Virus record (IMG/VR): IMGVR_UViG_3300032073_000073
Span: 1-39,165 of that record
Strand: one strand, 5' to 3'
From: a virus
Length of the DNA stretch: 39,165 nt
Shown here: positions 1 through 7,603 of the stretch, one piece after another
Layout of the letters: each line of letters opens with the position of its first letter
How positions within the stretch are numbered: the stretch's first letter is position 1
The notes under the pieces: generated by a model
Seen by the model: the letters and a program-made list of their open reading frames with translations, nothing else
What the model was told of the DNA's origin: nothing
The model's database searches: none
Translations under genes and position numbers: made by a program

Positions 1-44
1 GTCATGCAGGGGGTCGTCTACCCTAAATCGGGGGGTGTCTCATC

Positions 45-181
45 CTGAGATTGAGACAATGATGATGAGAATCATTCTCAATAGTGTCTTATTGAGAATC
101 ATTATCAACAAGCAATTGATATTGATAATGATTATCAACAAGCTATTGAGACGATGATAATGAGAATCATTCTCAATAGTG
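45..181. promoter_or_regulatory. Array of four Fur-box-like 15-bp dyads
   Basis: Four 7-1-7 palindromes lie at 66-80 (TGAGAATCATTCTCA), 93-107 (TGAGAATCATTATCA), 123-137 (TGATAATGATTATCA) and 161-175 (same as the first). The third matches the classical 7-1-7 Fur consensus TGATAATNATTATCA exactly; the others differ only by T/A to G/C exchanges. Copies one and four share the same flank (ATAGTG) on the right, and CAACAAGC follows copies two and three. Extra half-sites (ATTGAGAC) occur near 51 and 146. The dyads are seen directly; iron regulation is inference. They could equally be operators for a phage regulator. No gene start lies close on the plus strand, so the target may be left of the window. 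Confidence 0.6.
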
Positions 182-547
182 AGGTAGTGCCAGTCAAACT
201 GTCACCCCCCCCCATATTGTGGGGCATCCAATCCTGCCCACCTGTGACGCCTCGTGCTGCGTCCTGTGTCATGCCGGTGTGATTACCCATCCTATGCACA
301 GAACGTCACAGAGGGGGCATCCTGTGGCCCCTGATGGGGATATCCTGTGCCCTTTACCCTGTGCCCTGTGGTTATGCTGTGCCCTGTGCCCTGTGCCCAG
401 TTGCACCCCCCTACCCTATGTGGTGCCCCGTATGTGGTGCCCTGCCCTGTGTGGTGCCCTGTGTGGGTTGCCCTGCATGTAGTGCCCTGTGTGGGTTGCC
501 CTGCATGGGGTGCCCTGTGGTGCCCTGTGCCCATACCAACGAAATAA
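182..547. repeat. Non-coding low-complexity CCCTGTG-rich block with 26-bp direct repeat
   Basis: I see no credible gene here. A run of nine or more C lies near 206-214. From about 340 to 530 the plus strand is built of degenerate TGCCCTGTG units. Within it a 26-bp segment occurs twice without mismatch, at 454-479 and 482-507 (begins GTGCCCTGTG, ends CCCTGCATG). The open frames that cross it give cysteine/proline-rich low-complexity peptides in several frames at once, as expected of a repeat rather than a gene. Confidence 0.7.
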
Positions 548-572
548 CCCCGCTAGGGGTTGCCTAGCGGGG
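548..572 (-). terminator. Intrinsic terminator of the leftmost minus-strand genes
   Basis: A perfect 10-bp stem (CCCCGCTAGG / CCTAGCGGGG) with a 5-nt loop lies 30 bp beyond the stop codon of the 603-947 gene. Read on the minus strand the stem is followed by TTATTTCG, a modest T-rich tail; the plus-strand side has none. I therefore assign it to the minus strand. Confidence 0.7.
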
Positions 573-602
573 CTTGCGATCTGTCTGCTGTGCTTTTGGT
601 GG

Positions 603-947
603 CTATGCCTCCCAATACTCATTAAGGTCTATTTCTGTAGCAGAATAGAAGAATATAGCCTGTAAAGCCGTGGCGTCGTCCAAGCAGGCAGCCTTGTGGT
701 CGCAGCCGTCATCCTGCAGGGCCCTACTCATGCCGATAATATCAACGGTATACACTAGGGCATTTGTTTCTTTGCATTGCTCGATGTTTTCCCGTAGATG
801 ATCAGCGATTGAGTACTTGCCAGAAACATGATCGAGCCAACCGGCCTCTTCGTCTGTCAACTGGTACTTTTCACCGTCAACGAGTTGATAATGGAAGTTC
901 TCAAATTTGCAGTCTTGTGATTTCAGTGATTCGCCAGTATGGATCAT
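603..947 (-). CDS. Hypothetical protein, 114 aa
   Basis: I do not recognise this acidic, soluble-looking protein. It has no signal peptide or membrane segment and contains a Cys-Asp-His-Lys stretch (GCDHKAACLDD) in its C-terminal half. The start is preceded by AAGGG about nine bases upstream on the minus strand. It is the last gene of a short minus-strand set with 982-1143 and 1182-1538 and is closed by the terminator at 548-572. Small acidic proteins of this kind are common in early regions of phages, but nothing here gives a function. Confidence 0.6.
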   Translation of the reverse strand: MIHTGESLKSQDCKFENFHYQLVDGEKYQLTDEEAGWLDHVSGKYSIADHLRENIEQCKETNALVYTVDIIGMSRALQDDGCDHKAACLDDATALQAIFFYSATEIDLNEYWEA

Positions 948-981
948 ATCTTTTACCCTTGTTTTGCTGTGCTGGCTGGTG

Positions 982-1143
982 TTATTTGCTTGAGAGCATC
1001 TTGTAAACGGTATCCCTAGTGACGCCTAGAGAGCGGGCAACAGCCGACACATTGCCGCTGAATACTTTCATTCTCTGCTGTGCGACTCGCTTATCGTAGT
1101 TGCGGCGCAGCTCACTGAGGTCTTTAAGTCTTGGATTATTCAT
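982..1143 (-). CDS. Small Fis-type helix-turn-helix DNA-binding protein, 53 aa
   Basis: The translation has a basic N-terminal helix (residues 5-25, rich in Arg/Lys) followed by a helix-turn-helix at about 27-51: GNVSAVARSLGVTRDTVYKML. This matches the GN.s.aAr.LGi.r.TlYr.l pattern of the Fis/NtrC C-terminal DNA-binding domain. GGAG stands eight bases before the ATG. It lies between two hypothetical genes on the same strand and next to the dyad-rich non-coding sequence, so a role as the regulator or architectural protein for those sites is plausible but inferred. At 53 residues it is half the length of Fis and consists of little more than the DNA-binding part. Confidence 0.75.
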   Translation of the reverse strand: MNNPRLKDLSELRRNYDKRVAQQRMKVFSGNVSAVARSLGVTRDTVYKMLSSK

Positions 1144-1181
1144 TGCTTCTGCTCCTGTGTTGTGTTGTGTCGTGCTTGTGA

Positions 1182-1538
1182 TTAAAAGTCGCTGACAATG
1201 TATCTTTCGTTTTCAGCAACCTCGATAACAATTGCGTGATCGTGGAGTGCCTCTAAGAACTCCTCCACAAATTCCTCGCACTCTGCTGCCCATGCCGGAT
1301 CGCTTGGAAGGTCACGCCACTGTATGTGGCCGTACTGCCTAATAAGCTCCTCTAGGGTGTATTCTGTGAACTGGCAGCGAACATCGACCACATTGAACGA
1401 CCAGTCGCCGCTGCAGTCCTCGTGAAGCTCGTCTAGGTGCTCTGCCATCGCACAGGCACCTGCGTAGGTCCAGTTTGCGTTGTCGTCTTGAAACAGTTGG
1501 TTTGCTGCGTCTGCTGTTGAGATAACTTGAAAAAGCAT
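1182..1538 (-). CDS. Hypothetical acidic protein, 118 aa
   Basis: I chose the internal ATG at 1538 (MLFQVISTADAANQL) over the upstream ATG at 1580 because AAGGAA stands correctly before it. The protein is strongly acidic, with EECEEFVEEFLEALHD-like helices and an ending YIVSDF. The layout (short N-terminal strand, acidic helices, C-terminal strand) resembles small phage accessory proteins of unknown role; I cannot name a family. It is the first gene of the minus-strand set that includes the Fis-type protein. Confidence 0.65.
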   Translation of the reverse strand: MLFQVISTADAANQLFQDDNANWTYAGACAMAEHLDELHEDCSGDWSFNVVDVRCQFTEYTLEELIRQYGHIQWRDLPSDPAWAAECEEFVEEFLEALHDHAIVIEVAENERYIVSDF

Positions 1539-1580
1539 GTTTCGGGTTCCTTGGTTACTTGGTGTAAGTGTGAAAAGCAT

Positions 1581-1955
1581 CTTCTAGAAAGTAAAGGTAG
1601 TCCTCTAGTAGTCGTTTTAGTATTTGCATTGAATTTTAATAGTTGGACGGTTGACGAAATAAAAGATCTTGAAAGGGCCTTGTGATGATTGCCCATGCTG
1701 GACTCGCTTAACCATTGTTTTGCATCCTCGTTGGCGGGTGTTGTTTGCTTCGATGGGTGAAAGATATGGGACATATCGAACCAGTGCAAGGGTATTCTCG
1801 AACCTTTTTCCGAAAGTTTTTGTTGGCCGTTCGTTTTTCTCGTGTTTTGCGGTGCGAAACCGTCAAAAGTTTTTCCGAGAACTGTCGACCACAGTGGACA
1901 CAATGTGTCCAGCAGAGTCGACAGAGGGCTTTTTTTAGTCGCTTCACAGGCGATA
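1581..1955. other. Intergenic region with no supported gene
   Basis: Open frames cross this stretch on both strands, but none has a ribosome-binding site or a protein-like composition, and they overlap one another. It presumably contains the promoter of the 1538 gene, for which I could not find a convincing -35/-10 pair. Confidence 0.5.
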
Positions 1956-2090
1956 ATGAAAACACGCAAGGCAGGCGTGACAGCGTCGAACCACGTCGAT
2001 CACTTCGGTGGCAACTGGCTCGACAGCAACTACATCGACTGGCTCGACAGTAACCACATCAACTGGCTCGACTGGAAGGGGGTGAATTAA
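1956..2090 (+). CDS. Possible 44-aa repeat peptide (doubtful)
   Basis: An ATG frame with a weak AGGCGATA upstream encodes a short peptide that ends in near-perfect repeats NWLDSNYIDWLDSNHINWLDW. At DNA level this is a roughly 24-bp tandem repeat (unit begins CGACAG.AAC.ACATC.AC) at about 2018-2074. Asp/Trp alternation is unusual. It could be a real micropeptide or simply a non-coding tandem repeat; the opposite strand reads as a VEPVDVV repeat without a start. No function can be proposed. Confidence 0.25.
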   Translation: MKTRKAGVTASNHVDHFGGNWLDSNYIDWLDSNHINWLDWKGVN

Positions 2091-2097
2091 GTCCAGC

Positions 2098-2142
2098 TTG
2101 ATTCTCAACAAGGAAAGTATGCACTATTGAGACTGATTCTCA
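2098..2142. promoter_or_regulatory. Second cluster of the Fur-like dyad family
   Basis: The dyad TGAGACTGATTCTCA at 2128-2142, read on the minus strand, matches the 66-80 and 161-175 sites plus their ATAGTG flank with one mismatch. A half-site followed by CAACAAG lies at about 2100-2112, matching the flank of the copies at 93 and 123. The same element family therefore brackets the leftmost module in inverted orientation. Confidence 0.55.
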
Positions 2143-2144
2143 GT

Positions 2145-2232
2145 TGACATTTTGGCAGGGGGGGGTAGCAAACCACCCTGTCACTTTGACACTGTCAATC
2201 TGGCAGTGCCATTTTGGCATGCCATTCTGGCA
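2145..2232. repeat. Cluster of 13-bp TGCCA-N3-TGGCA dyads
   Basis: Four related 13-mers occur at 2145-2157 (TGACATTTTGGCA), 2193-2205 (TGTCAATCTGGCA), 2207-2219 (TGCCATTTTGGCA) and 2220-2232 (TGCCATTCTGGCA). The last two are adjacent and palindromic in their arms. A G-run lies at about 2158-2165. The arrangement looks like binding sites for one protein, as in an operator cluster or iteron-type origin; which of these it is cannot be decided from sequence. Confidence 0.55.
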
Positions 2233-2331
2233 GTCGCTTTTTTTCCGAATGTTGGTCCACTTTTGACTTTTCTTCGGCAAAATCTGAGAAACCTCTATTA
2301 AAGCATTTTTCCCAGAGCCGCAAAAAAAATT

Positions 2332-2640
2332 TCAATGACCTTGGTTCAGGTCTCTGTGTCTCAGGTCGTGGCAGTGCCCGCACAGGGACACGAGGTTTTT
2401 CCACTCATACATCAGTGATTTGTCCGTAAGAATCGGCACGATGTGATGTACTTCGCTTGCAGGTGTTACCCTGCCTTTTGCCTCACAGTCTTCACACAGC
2501 GGGTTGATGGTTCTCTTACGCTTGGAGAGCATGTTCCATCTGTGGTCATACAACCTTTCCCTGCCTGCCTGTGAGGGCCTACGACACTCGCTACACTTCG
2601 CTGTGGTGTATGTGTGACCGTTGGGGCAGATCTTCTTCAT
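2332..2640 (-). CDS. HNH endonuclease, 102 aa
   Basis: This is a small HNH-family nuclease. An N-terminal zinc-ribbon-like part (CPNGH..., CSECRRP) is followed by a basic linker with WNMLSKRKR. Then come C-E-D-C, the HNH core EVHHIVPI, NLVSLC and the closing CGHCHDLRH. The His-His pair and the second CxxC are the expected metal/catalytic elements, so it looks intact. In HK97-type phages such enzymes usually sit beside the terminase and assist cos or headful cutting. Here it is separated from terS within the window, but the genome ends may join. RBS is weak (CGAGAC). A free-standing homing-type nuclease is the alternative. Confidence 0.85.
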   Translation of the reverse strand: MKKICPNGHTYTTAKCSECRRPSQAGRERLYDHRWNMLSKRKRTINPLCEDCEAKGRVTPASEVHHIVPILTDKSLMYEWKNLVSLCGHCHDLRHRDLNQGH

Positions 2641-2681
2641 GTCTCGTTAGAATGGCTGTGAGGGTGTGTTGCGTGCGTCTC

Positions 2682-2730
2682 AAAAAGCACCCCCTAGGCA
2701 CCCCCTACCCATTTCTGGGCAGAGGGTGTG
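2682..2730 (-). terminator. Probable terminator after the fibre operon
   Basis: On the minus strand, directly after the stop of the 2747-6619 gene, an imperfect stem pairs CACCCTCTGCCCA with TGGGTAGGGGGTG around a GAAA loop. It is followed, after a short GC-rich stretch, by TTTTT at 2682-2686. A direct repeat CACCCCCTA is embedded. It would end the late fibre transcript before the HNH gene. Confidence 0.5.
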
Positions 2731-2746
2731 GGGACGCTAGGAAGGG

Positions 2747-5700
2747 TTAGCTTAACCCGTTGATGTTGACGTTCTGAATGTCATTGCTAACCATGCTGAT
2801 CATATTCAGCTTGGTGTAGTTCTGATCAAAGTCGTCTACGATGTTGCGGATCATGTTGGAGTATGAGTCCATGTTACCGTCACCCATGAGCCAGATCTGT
2901 GTGGCCCTTCTAGCACCTGAGTCGTACAGGCTAAAGTTAGGGTTGTTGTAGTTGCCGCTGGTCTCTCGGTAGTCGTTACCGATCTTCCACTCATTCAACC
3001 ACCTGACAGGGTCGGAGATCATCAACTCAACCTCTGCATCGCTTGGCATAGATGTACTACGCTTCAGGGTTGTGACGATCATCGAAGCTACCTTGCCGTG
3101 GAAGGATCTGTTAGACCCTCTGCCACCAACAGTGAACTCGCCTAGGATGCTGCGATCCATTCTGCCACCATTGGTAACCCAGTTGCCTGATGTAGACAAC
3201 TCACTGCCCAGTCCACCGAATGGTGTTGACCACTCTGAGCCCATCCTGCGGATACTGAAAGCATCTGCAAGGTTGGCGGCAGTTGCATCACTGCCACTTA
3301 GCCTAGTGCCGTTGTGAGCGATATAGATGCCGTGCCAACCAGTTGTGGTTGATACGTTTCCTAATGCACACTCATTCAATGCACCATCCCGACCCCACCC
3401 GAAGTGAAGGCTTCCAAACGATGATTGCCTGATGTAGATGTTGTCGCCACCAGACCCTTCCCCGCTGTTCCAGATATGCTGATTGGAGTTGTGCTTGTCT
3501 GACCGGAACACGATGGCAGTTGCCCAAGGGCGTGCCTCTGTGTCGGATGACGTATCGCCAGCACTTGCAGGAGCCGATGTGGTTACCGAAAGCCCATCCA
3601 TCATCAAAGGATTAGCCAAGGATGCCCCAGTCACCTGCAATGCACGCTCGGAGGAGCCGCTGAAATCCAGTGCCTTGGTCCAAGGCGTCAGATTGTTCAC
3701 AGGGGCTGAAGGGATGTCAACTAGGCTGATGCCACTCATTGTGAGAGACATCGTTCCGCCAGTCTTGGTAGCCATTACCAGAGGCAGGTCACCTGACTGT
3801 GCGGCATAGTTCTCGTAGCACGAGTATGACTGGAACTGATATTTGTCATGCTCATTGCTGAACTTGCTGACATCAGTGTCTCGCAAGACAGTCAAGTTAG
3901 TGCCATCCCACTCAATCGCGTAGTGGTAGTGAGCATTCGTTGCTGAACCTATGTTCGATTCATGTCTTGCAACAGCATCGCTACCATCTGCAATCGTGGT
4001 CTTATGGGCATTGCTTGATTGCCCTTCCCATCGCATTACTGCATCGAAGTCAGTGTGGAGGTCAACGCTGTTCCAGTTTGCACCAACCTTAGGAACGCCG
4101 ATGTATGCCTTCTCAAGAGGGTTTGTGCAGTATGGAAGAACATTTGCTTCGATCCATGACTTGTTGACCAACAGACGCTTGCCAACAGGAAGCACCTGAT
4201 CAAGGCTAACAACTCCGCCGCTGCCAAGAGTGGTTGGATCATCCATGTCCCCATGCTCTTGCGTGAAGCCAGCAGGAGGATCTCCAGCGTAGTTAATATC
4301 TGCACGAGTGAATGCAGGGATGCGTGTTGTTGTGCTGTATGCAACAGGCACGCCAATCGTCAACGTCTGTGATCCACTGTAGTTGTCTGACGATGTTCTA
4401 ACGAGAACGCCATCGCGGTACAATTCAATAGGACCGTTATCCGAAGGGAACGCCAGCTTCCACTGGATGTTGTCGTTCGACTCAGCATAGGAAGCACTGT
4501 TGCTGTCAGTCCAACCGATTGCCCAGTTGTGGTTTAACGTGCCGGTCCAGATGGTCGCCTTGACCTGCCAGTCCTGCGTGTTGTTACCCAACTGTGTGGT
4601 CATCTTGTCGATGCCAGCATCTGCAATGCCGATCTGAAGATACTGACCAACTCCACCAACAGGAGAAGCATTATGCTGCGTCCAGATGATCTCTGTCCCA
4701 ACATCAAGGCTTAGGTCAACATCAAGATTGACTGCACCGCTGTAGTGGTGAACCGTGTCAGGCGATTGCGTGATAGGGTTCTGACCGTAAATGGTCGTGC
4801 CACTGATAGCGTTCTGAGATACATCGTCTGTGACTGTTAATGTGAACGTGCCTTGGCTTGAACCGTAGGCATTTGTTCTAGTGACAGTTACAACGTAGTC
4901 TTGGTCGCCATAAACGTGGCGAGTAGTTCCTTGTACAGCGAAACCGCCAGTGAAGCTGAGTCCATCAGGCAGGCCAGACACGCTGGTCGTGTAAGACACA
5001 TCTTGTGGAGAAACTTGAATAGCTACAGTATCGCCTTCACTGAATGTGTAGTCGGGTCCACTGAACGGGCTTGGAGCTTGGTCTGCATTTGTCAGTGTTG
5101 TGATCTCTGTCCAGTTGATCGCGTTACCATCGAAGGTCATGCCTTGACCAACAGGCGATATCCCGTGATTCATCTGGTGTGCCGTGTTTGGCATGTACCA
5201 AGTAGTGTTGGTTGGGTCGTCAGGGTAGACGTGCTGATGGCTACCATTGTCAACACCAGATTCGGTAAGCTCGTAGTAATCAGCTTCTGCCTCTGTAGCA
5301 AACAGTGGGTAGCTGTAGTAACCATCTGGGCTTTCAACATACCGGAAGTACATGACAGGTGCAGCAGGCTCAAGCAAGTGAATCTTTGGCTGTGTGTGCA
5401 GACGCCCACGTGTGCCATAAATCTTCACTCCCAGCTTGAACTCTTGACCATCCTGTACAGCGAATGATGAACGCTGGATCTGTTGCCACGATGACTCGCT
5501 AACATCCCAGTAGCTGATCTCGATGTAGCCATTGGCGTCGAGGCCAACCTTCATCTTGATAGGTGCGTCTGCGATGTAGTTGTCACGCTCTTCGCTCGTG
5601 CCGAAGTTGTACCAACCATTGCGGAGCGAAGCAGAAGTGTTCTGCCCGTAATAGGTCCACGGTCCTTTGTTGCCAGAGTGGAACCAGTGGCTGTGCAGGT

Positions 5701-6619
5701 ATCCCCAGTGTGCTGAGTTTGCAACACCGTCACAGAATCTGTTGGGATCGCCATAGCTGTCAACACCGTACTCGACATCGCCGTCAACCTGAACAAGACC
5801 AAAGCCCATTGAATCTGTTACGCGGATATCGAAGGTAAAGTATTCGCCAGCTTGGTCGATAGTATCGCTTGAGAGCCATCCACACTTGTTGTAGTGCGAT
5901 GCACTCGATGCAAGGATGTCGTCACCAACTGGGTTGATCGCATTGTCACCAACTGAGTTGCCGCTGGCGAGCGTGCCGCCAACATCTGCAATCATGGTTG
6001 CGTATGGATCACTAATAACCACACTCTCGAATGCACCAACAGTGAACAGTTCGTTCAGTGCGTTGACAACATCGTTTGGTCCACCAGAGATGAAGTCCCC
6101 GTTGATCTGAAGGTTCTCGTGTGGGCAGTCTTCGTAATGAACGATAGCGTTGCCACTGTGGTCTGCCGACAGGATGTCAACCAAACCATCTGGACCAAGA
6201 ACAGCCTTCAGTGTGTTCACACCGAAGTTCTCGCCATTGTCAACCATGATGGTTGTGCTTGTGGCATCGAGAACGAAGTTGGGATGCTCATCCAATGAAG
6301 GACGCACAGCACCGCCAGCCGAGTAGTTAGATGCCTGCTGGTTGATGTACTCTGCAACTTGTGCAACGCTGTATCCCAAGTCTGCAACAAGGTTCTCGCC
6401 AGCTTGGTTCTGTACACGTGTAGCCTTCAGCCTGCGGAACAGCTTGCGGAATGTAACACCATCACGCTCTAGTCGGTCTGTACGCTGGATGACAATTCGG
6501 TCTGTCTCGTTTGCCTTGACAGTCGCGATAATTGTTCCAAGGAACTTTGGCTCAACAGTCGAGCCGTCAAAGAAGATACAACCCTTGTTGCTATCTCCGT
6601 AGATTTGTACTTTAGCCAT
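2747..6619 (-). CDS. Large tail fibre / adhesion protein with Ig-like and LamG-like domains, 1290 aa
   Basis: This is the largest gene here and the last of the late fibre block. Residues 1-110 form a conserved-looking N-terminal domain (MAKVQIYGDSNKGCIFFDG...). Around 430-480 there is a YPLF..EAEADYYE...HVYPDD...TTWYMPNT segment of the type seen in marine phage fibres. Around 515-605 an Ig-like putative-binding domain is recognisable (SEGDTVAIQVSP...VSGLPDGLSFTGG...TLTVTDD). About 985-1230 looks like a LamG/concanavalin-type jelly roll (ALDFSGSSERALQV...). The C-terminus (residues 1230-1290) is unique and may bind the receptor. A distal host-recognition fibre is the likely role; domain boundaries are estimates. 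Confidence 0.8.
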   Translation of the reverse strand: MAKVQIYGDSNKGCIFFDGSTVEPKFLGTIIATVKANETDRIVIQRTDRLERDGVTFRKLFRRLKATRVQNQAGENLVADLGYSVAQVAEYINQQASNYSAGGAVRPSLDEHPNFVLDATSTTIMVDNGENFGVNTLKAVLGPDGLVDILSADHSGNAIVHYEDCPHENLQINGDFISGGPNDVVNALNELFTVGAFESVVISDPYATMIADVGGTLASGNSVGDNAINPVGDDILASSASHYNKCGWLSSDTIDQAGEYFTFDIRVTDSMGFGLVQVDGDVEYGVDSYGDPNRFCDGVANSAHWGYLHSHWFHSGNKGPWTYYGQNTSASLRNGWYNFGTSEERDNYIADAPIKMKVGLDANGYIEISYWDVSESSWQQIQRSSFAVQDGQEFKLGVKIYGTRGRLHTQPKIHLLEPAAPVMYFRYVESPDGYYSYPLFATEAEADYYELTESGVDNGSHQHVYPDDPTNTTWYMPNTAHQMNHGISPVGQGMTFDGNAINWTEITTLTNADQAPSPFSGPDYTFSEGDTVAIQVSPQDVSYTTSVSGLPDGLSFTGGFAVQGTTRHVYGDQDYVVTVTRTNAYGSSQGTFTLTVTDDVSQNAISGTTIYGQNPITQSPDTVHHYSGAVNLDVDLSLDVGTEIIWTQHNASPVGGVGQYLQIGIADAGIDKMTTQLGNNTQDWQVKATIWTGTLNHNWAIGWTDSNSASYAESNDNIQWKLAFPSDNGPIELYRDGVLVRTSSDNYSGSQTLTIGVPVAYSTTTRIPAFTRADINYAGDPPAGFTQEHGDMDDPTTLGSGGVVSLDQVLPVGKRLLVNKSWIEANVLPYCTNPLEKAYIGVPKVGANWNSVDLHTDFDAVMRWEGQSSNAHKTTIADGSDAVARHESNIGSATNAHYHYAIEWDGTNLTVLRDTDVSKFSNEHDKYQFQSYSCYENYAAQSGDLPLVMATKTGGTMSLTMSGISLVDIPSAPVNNLTPWTKALDFSGSSERALQVTGASLANPLMMDGLSVTTSAPASAGDTSSDTEARPWATAIVFRSDKHNSNQHIWNSGEGSGGDNIYIRQSSFGSLHFGWGRDGALNECALGNVSTTTGWHGIYIAHNGTRLSGSDATAANLADAFSIRRMGSEWSTPFGGLGSELSTSGNWVTNGGRMDRSILGEFTVGGRGSNRSFHGKVASMIVTTLKRSTSMPSDAEVELMISDPVRWLNEWKIGNDYRETSGNYNNPNFSLYDSGARRATQIWLMGDGNMDSYSNMIRNIVDDFDQNYTKLNMISMVSNDIQNVNINGLS

Positions 6620-6631
6620 TGAATGATTCCT

Positions 6632-7537
6632 CTAGGATTGAATGTACCAAGTGAGTGCCCGCATACGCAGCGTGCCTTCAACTGTTGAACGGACTTGGAA
6701 GCGGCACTTACCTGCATCGCCTACGCCATTGGTGTCAATCGTGTCACCAACAAAGAAGGAGAGCATAGGCTCTGCATCGTACTCAAGATCTGCACCGTTG
6801 TTCATGTTCAATGACACATCTGCAATAGGGAACTGCTCACTTGGAGTAGTGCCGCTGTGTCGATCAAACAACAGTCTCGTCTCCAGTTGTGCCTCATCAA
6901 CATCCGGCTCAAATGTGAGCGATGCACGGAAGTTTACGGAAGCACGGGTTGTCAATCCCTCGATCAAGAAGATCACAGGATCTGCGGGTGTACCAGCACC
7001 AGTATGACCAACAGCATTGGCCGCCTTCATTAAGGAAGGTCTGTTATCGAAGTTGCCCAGTGCATCAACATCGAAATTAACATCAACCCAGTTGTCTACA
7101 TCATCTTCACCGATCTCTGTGACGGTTGGCACAGCACCCGTGAAGTAGAAGTTTGTGAGCAGGCCGTAGTAGCCTTGGATGTCGTCTGCAACCAAGTTGC
7201 TGATCGCATCGTTGTCCACGCTCGTGTACTCAGTGCCATTGTGAATGAGAACCTGATCCACGGTACCATTTGGCATATGCTCAGAATCGTGCGATGGCGG
7301 AACAGGTGCAGACCTGTAGGTCAGCTTCTTGAGCAGCACGCCGCCTGAGCTTCTGACATCCAAGATATAGATATTGCCGCCAAGGCTGTCCACGCTAGTT
7401 CCCTCAAAAACACCCGTCGATGTCTCTGTGAGGGCAACACCCGTTTCGATCACCTCTCGGTGACGGGCGTTCCTAATGTCGAGAGTCAACCCCGACTGAC
7501 CTGCCAGACTGGACAGGCTCAAAGTAATAGAGGCCAT
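6632..7537 (-). CDS. Probable virion-associated fibre/baseplate protein, 301 aa
   Basis: I do not recognise a named family. The first 75 residues are beta-rich (MASITLSLSSLAGQSGLTLDIRN..., ending LLKKLTYR), resembling short N-terminal attachment domains. The middle contains a typical virion segment DQVLIHNGTEYTSVDNDAISNLV. The C-terminal part has alternating hydrophobic strands ending TLRMRALTWYIQS. Low Cys and high Thr/Asp/Gly suit a structural protein. The gene lies 12 bp before the 1290-aa fibre and just after a strong terminator, so its expression must depend on read-through or an unseen promoter. AAAGGATT precedes the ATG. Confidence 0.65.
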   Translation of the reverse strand: MASITLSLSSLAGQSGLTLDIRNARHREVIETGVALTETSTGVFEGTSVDSLGGNIYILDVRSSGGVLLKKLTYRSAPVPPSHDSEHMPNGTVDQVLIHNGTEYTSVDNDAISNLVADDIQGYYGLLTNFYFTGAVPTVTEIGEDDVDNWVDVNFDVDALGNFDNRPSLMKAANAVGHTGAGTPADPVIFLIEGLTTRASVNFRASLTFEPDVDEAQLETRLLFDRHSGTTPSEQFPIADVSLNMNNGADLEYDAEPMLSFFVGDTIDTNGVGDAGKCRFQVRSTVEGTLRMRALTWYIQS

Positions 7538-7554
7538 TAAAGAAATCCTTTAAC

Positions 7555-7586
7555 AAAAAAAGAAAGCCCCTGAACGCTCAGGGGCT
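7555..7586 (-). terminator. Strong intrinsic terminator inside the fibre operon
   Basis: A perfect 9-bp stem AGCCCCTGA / TCAGGGGCT with a 4-nt loop (7565-7586) is followed on the minus strand by TTCTTTTTTT. It stands 18 bp after the stop of the 7604-9181 gene and before the 6632-7537 gene, with no recognisable promoter in between. Confidence 0.88.
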
Positions 7587-7603
7587 GTGGTTTACCGTAG
7601 TTT

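Noticed and set aside
45-181. CRISPR array
   Set aside because: Repeats are palindromic 15-mers with spacers of 12-23 bp that resemble each other; no cas genes and no unique spacers.
219-622. Several overlapping 66-87-aa frames
   Set aside because: They come from the CCCTGTG repeat block and appear in many frames at once, so they are not genes.
1433-1969. 178-aa minus-strand frame
   Set aside because: Overlaps the better supported 1182-1538 gene and intergenic sequence; low-complexity Gln/Thr-rich end and no RBS.
4901-5467. 188-aa plus-strand frame
   Set aside because: Antisense to the 1290-aa fibre gene; no motifs and no RBS.
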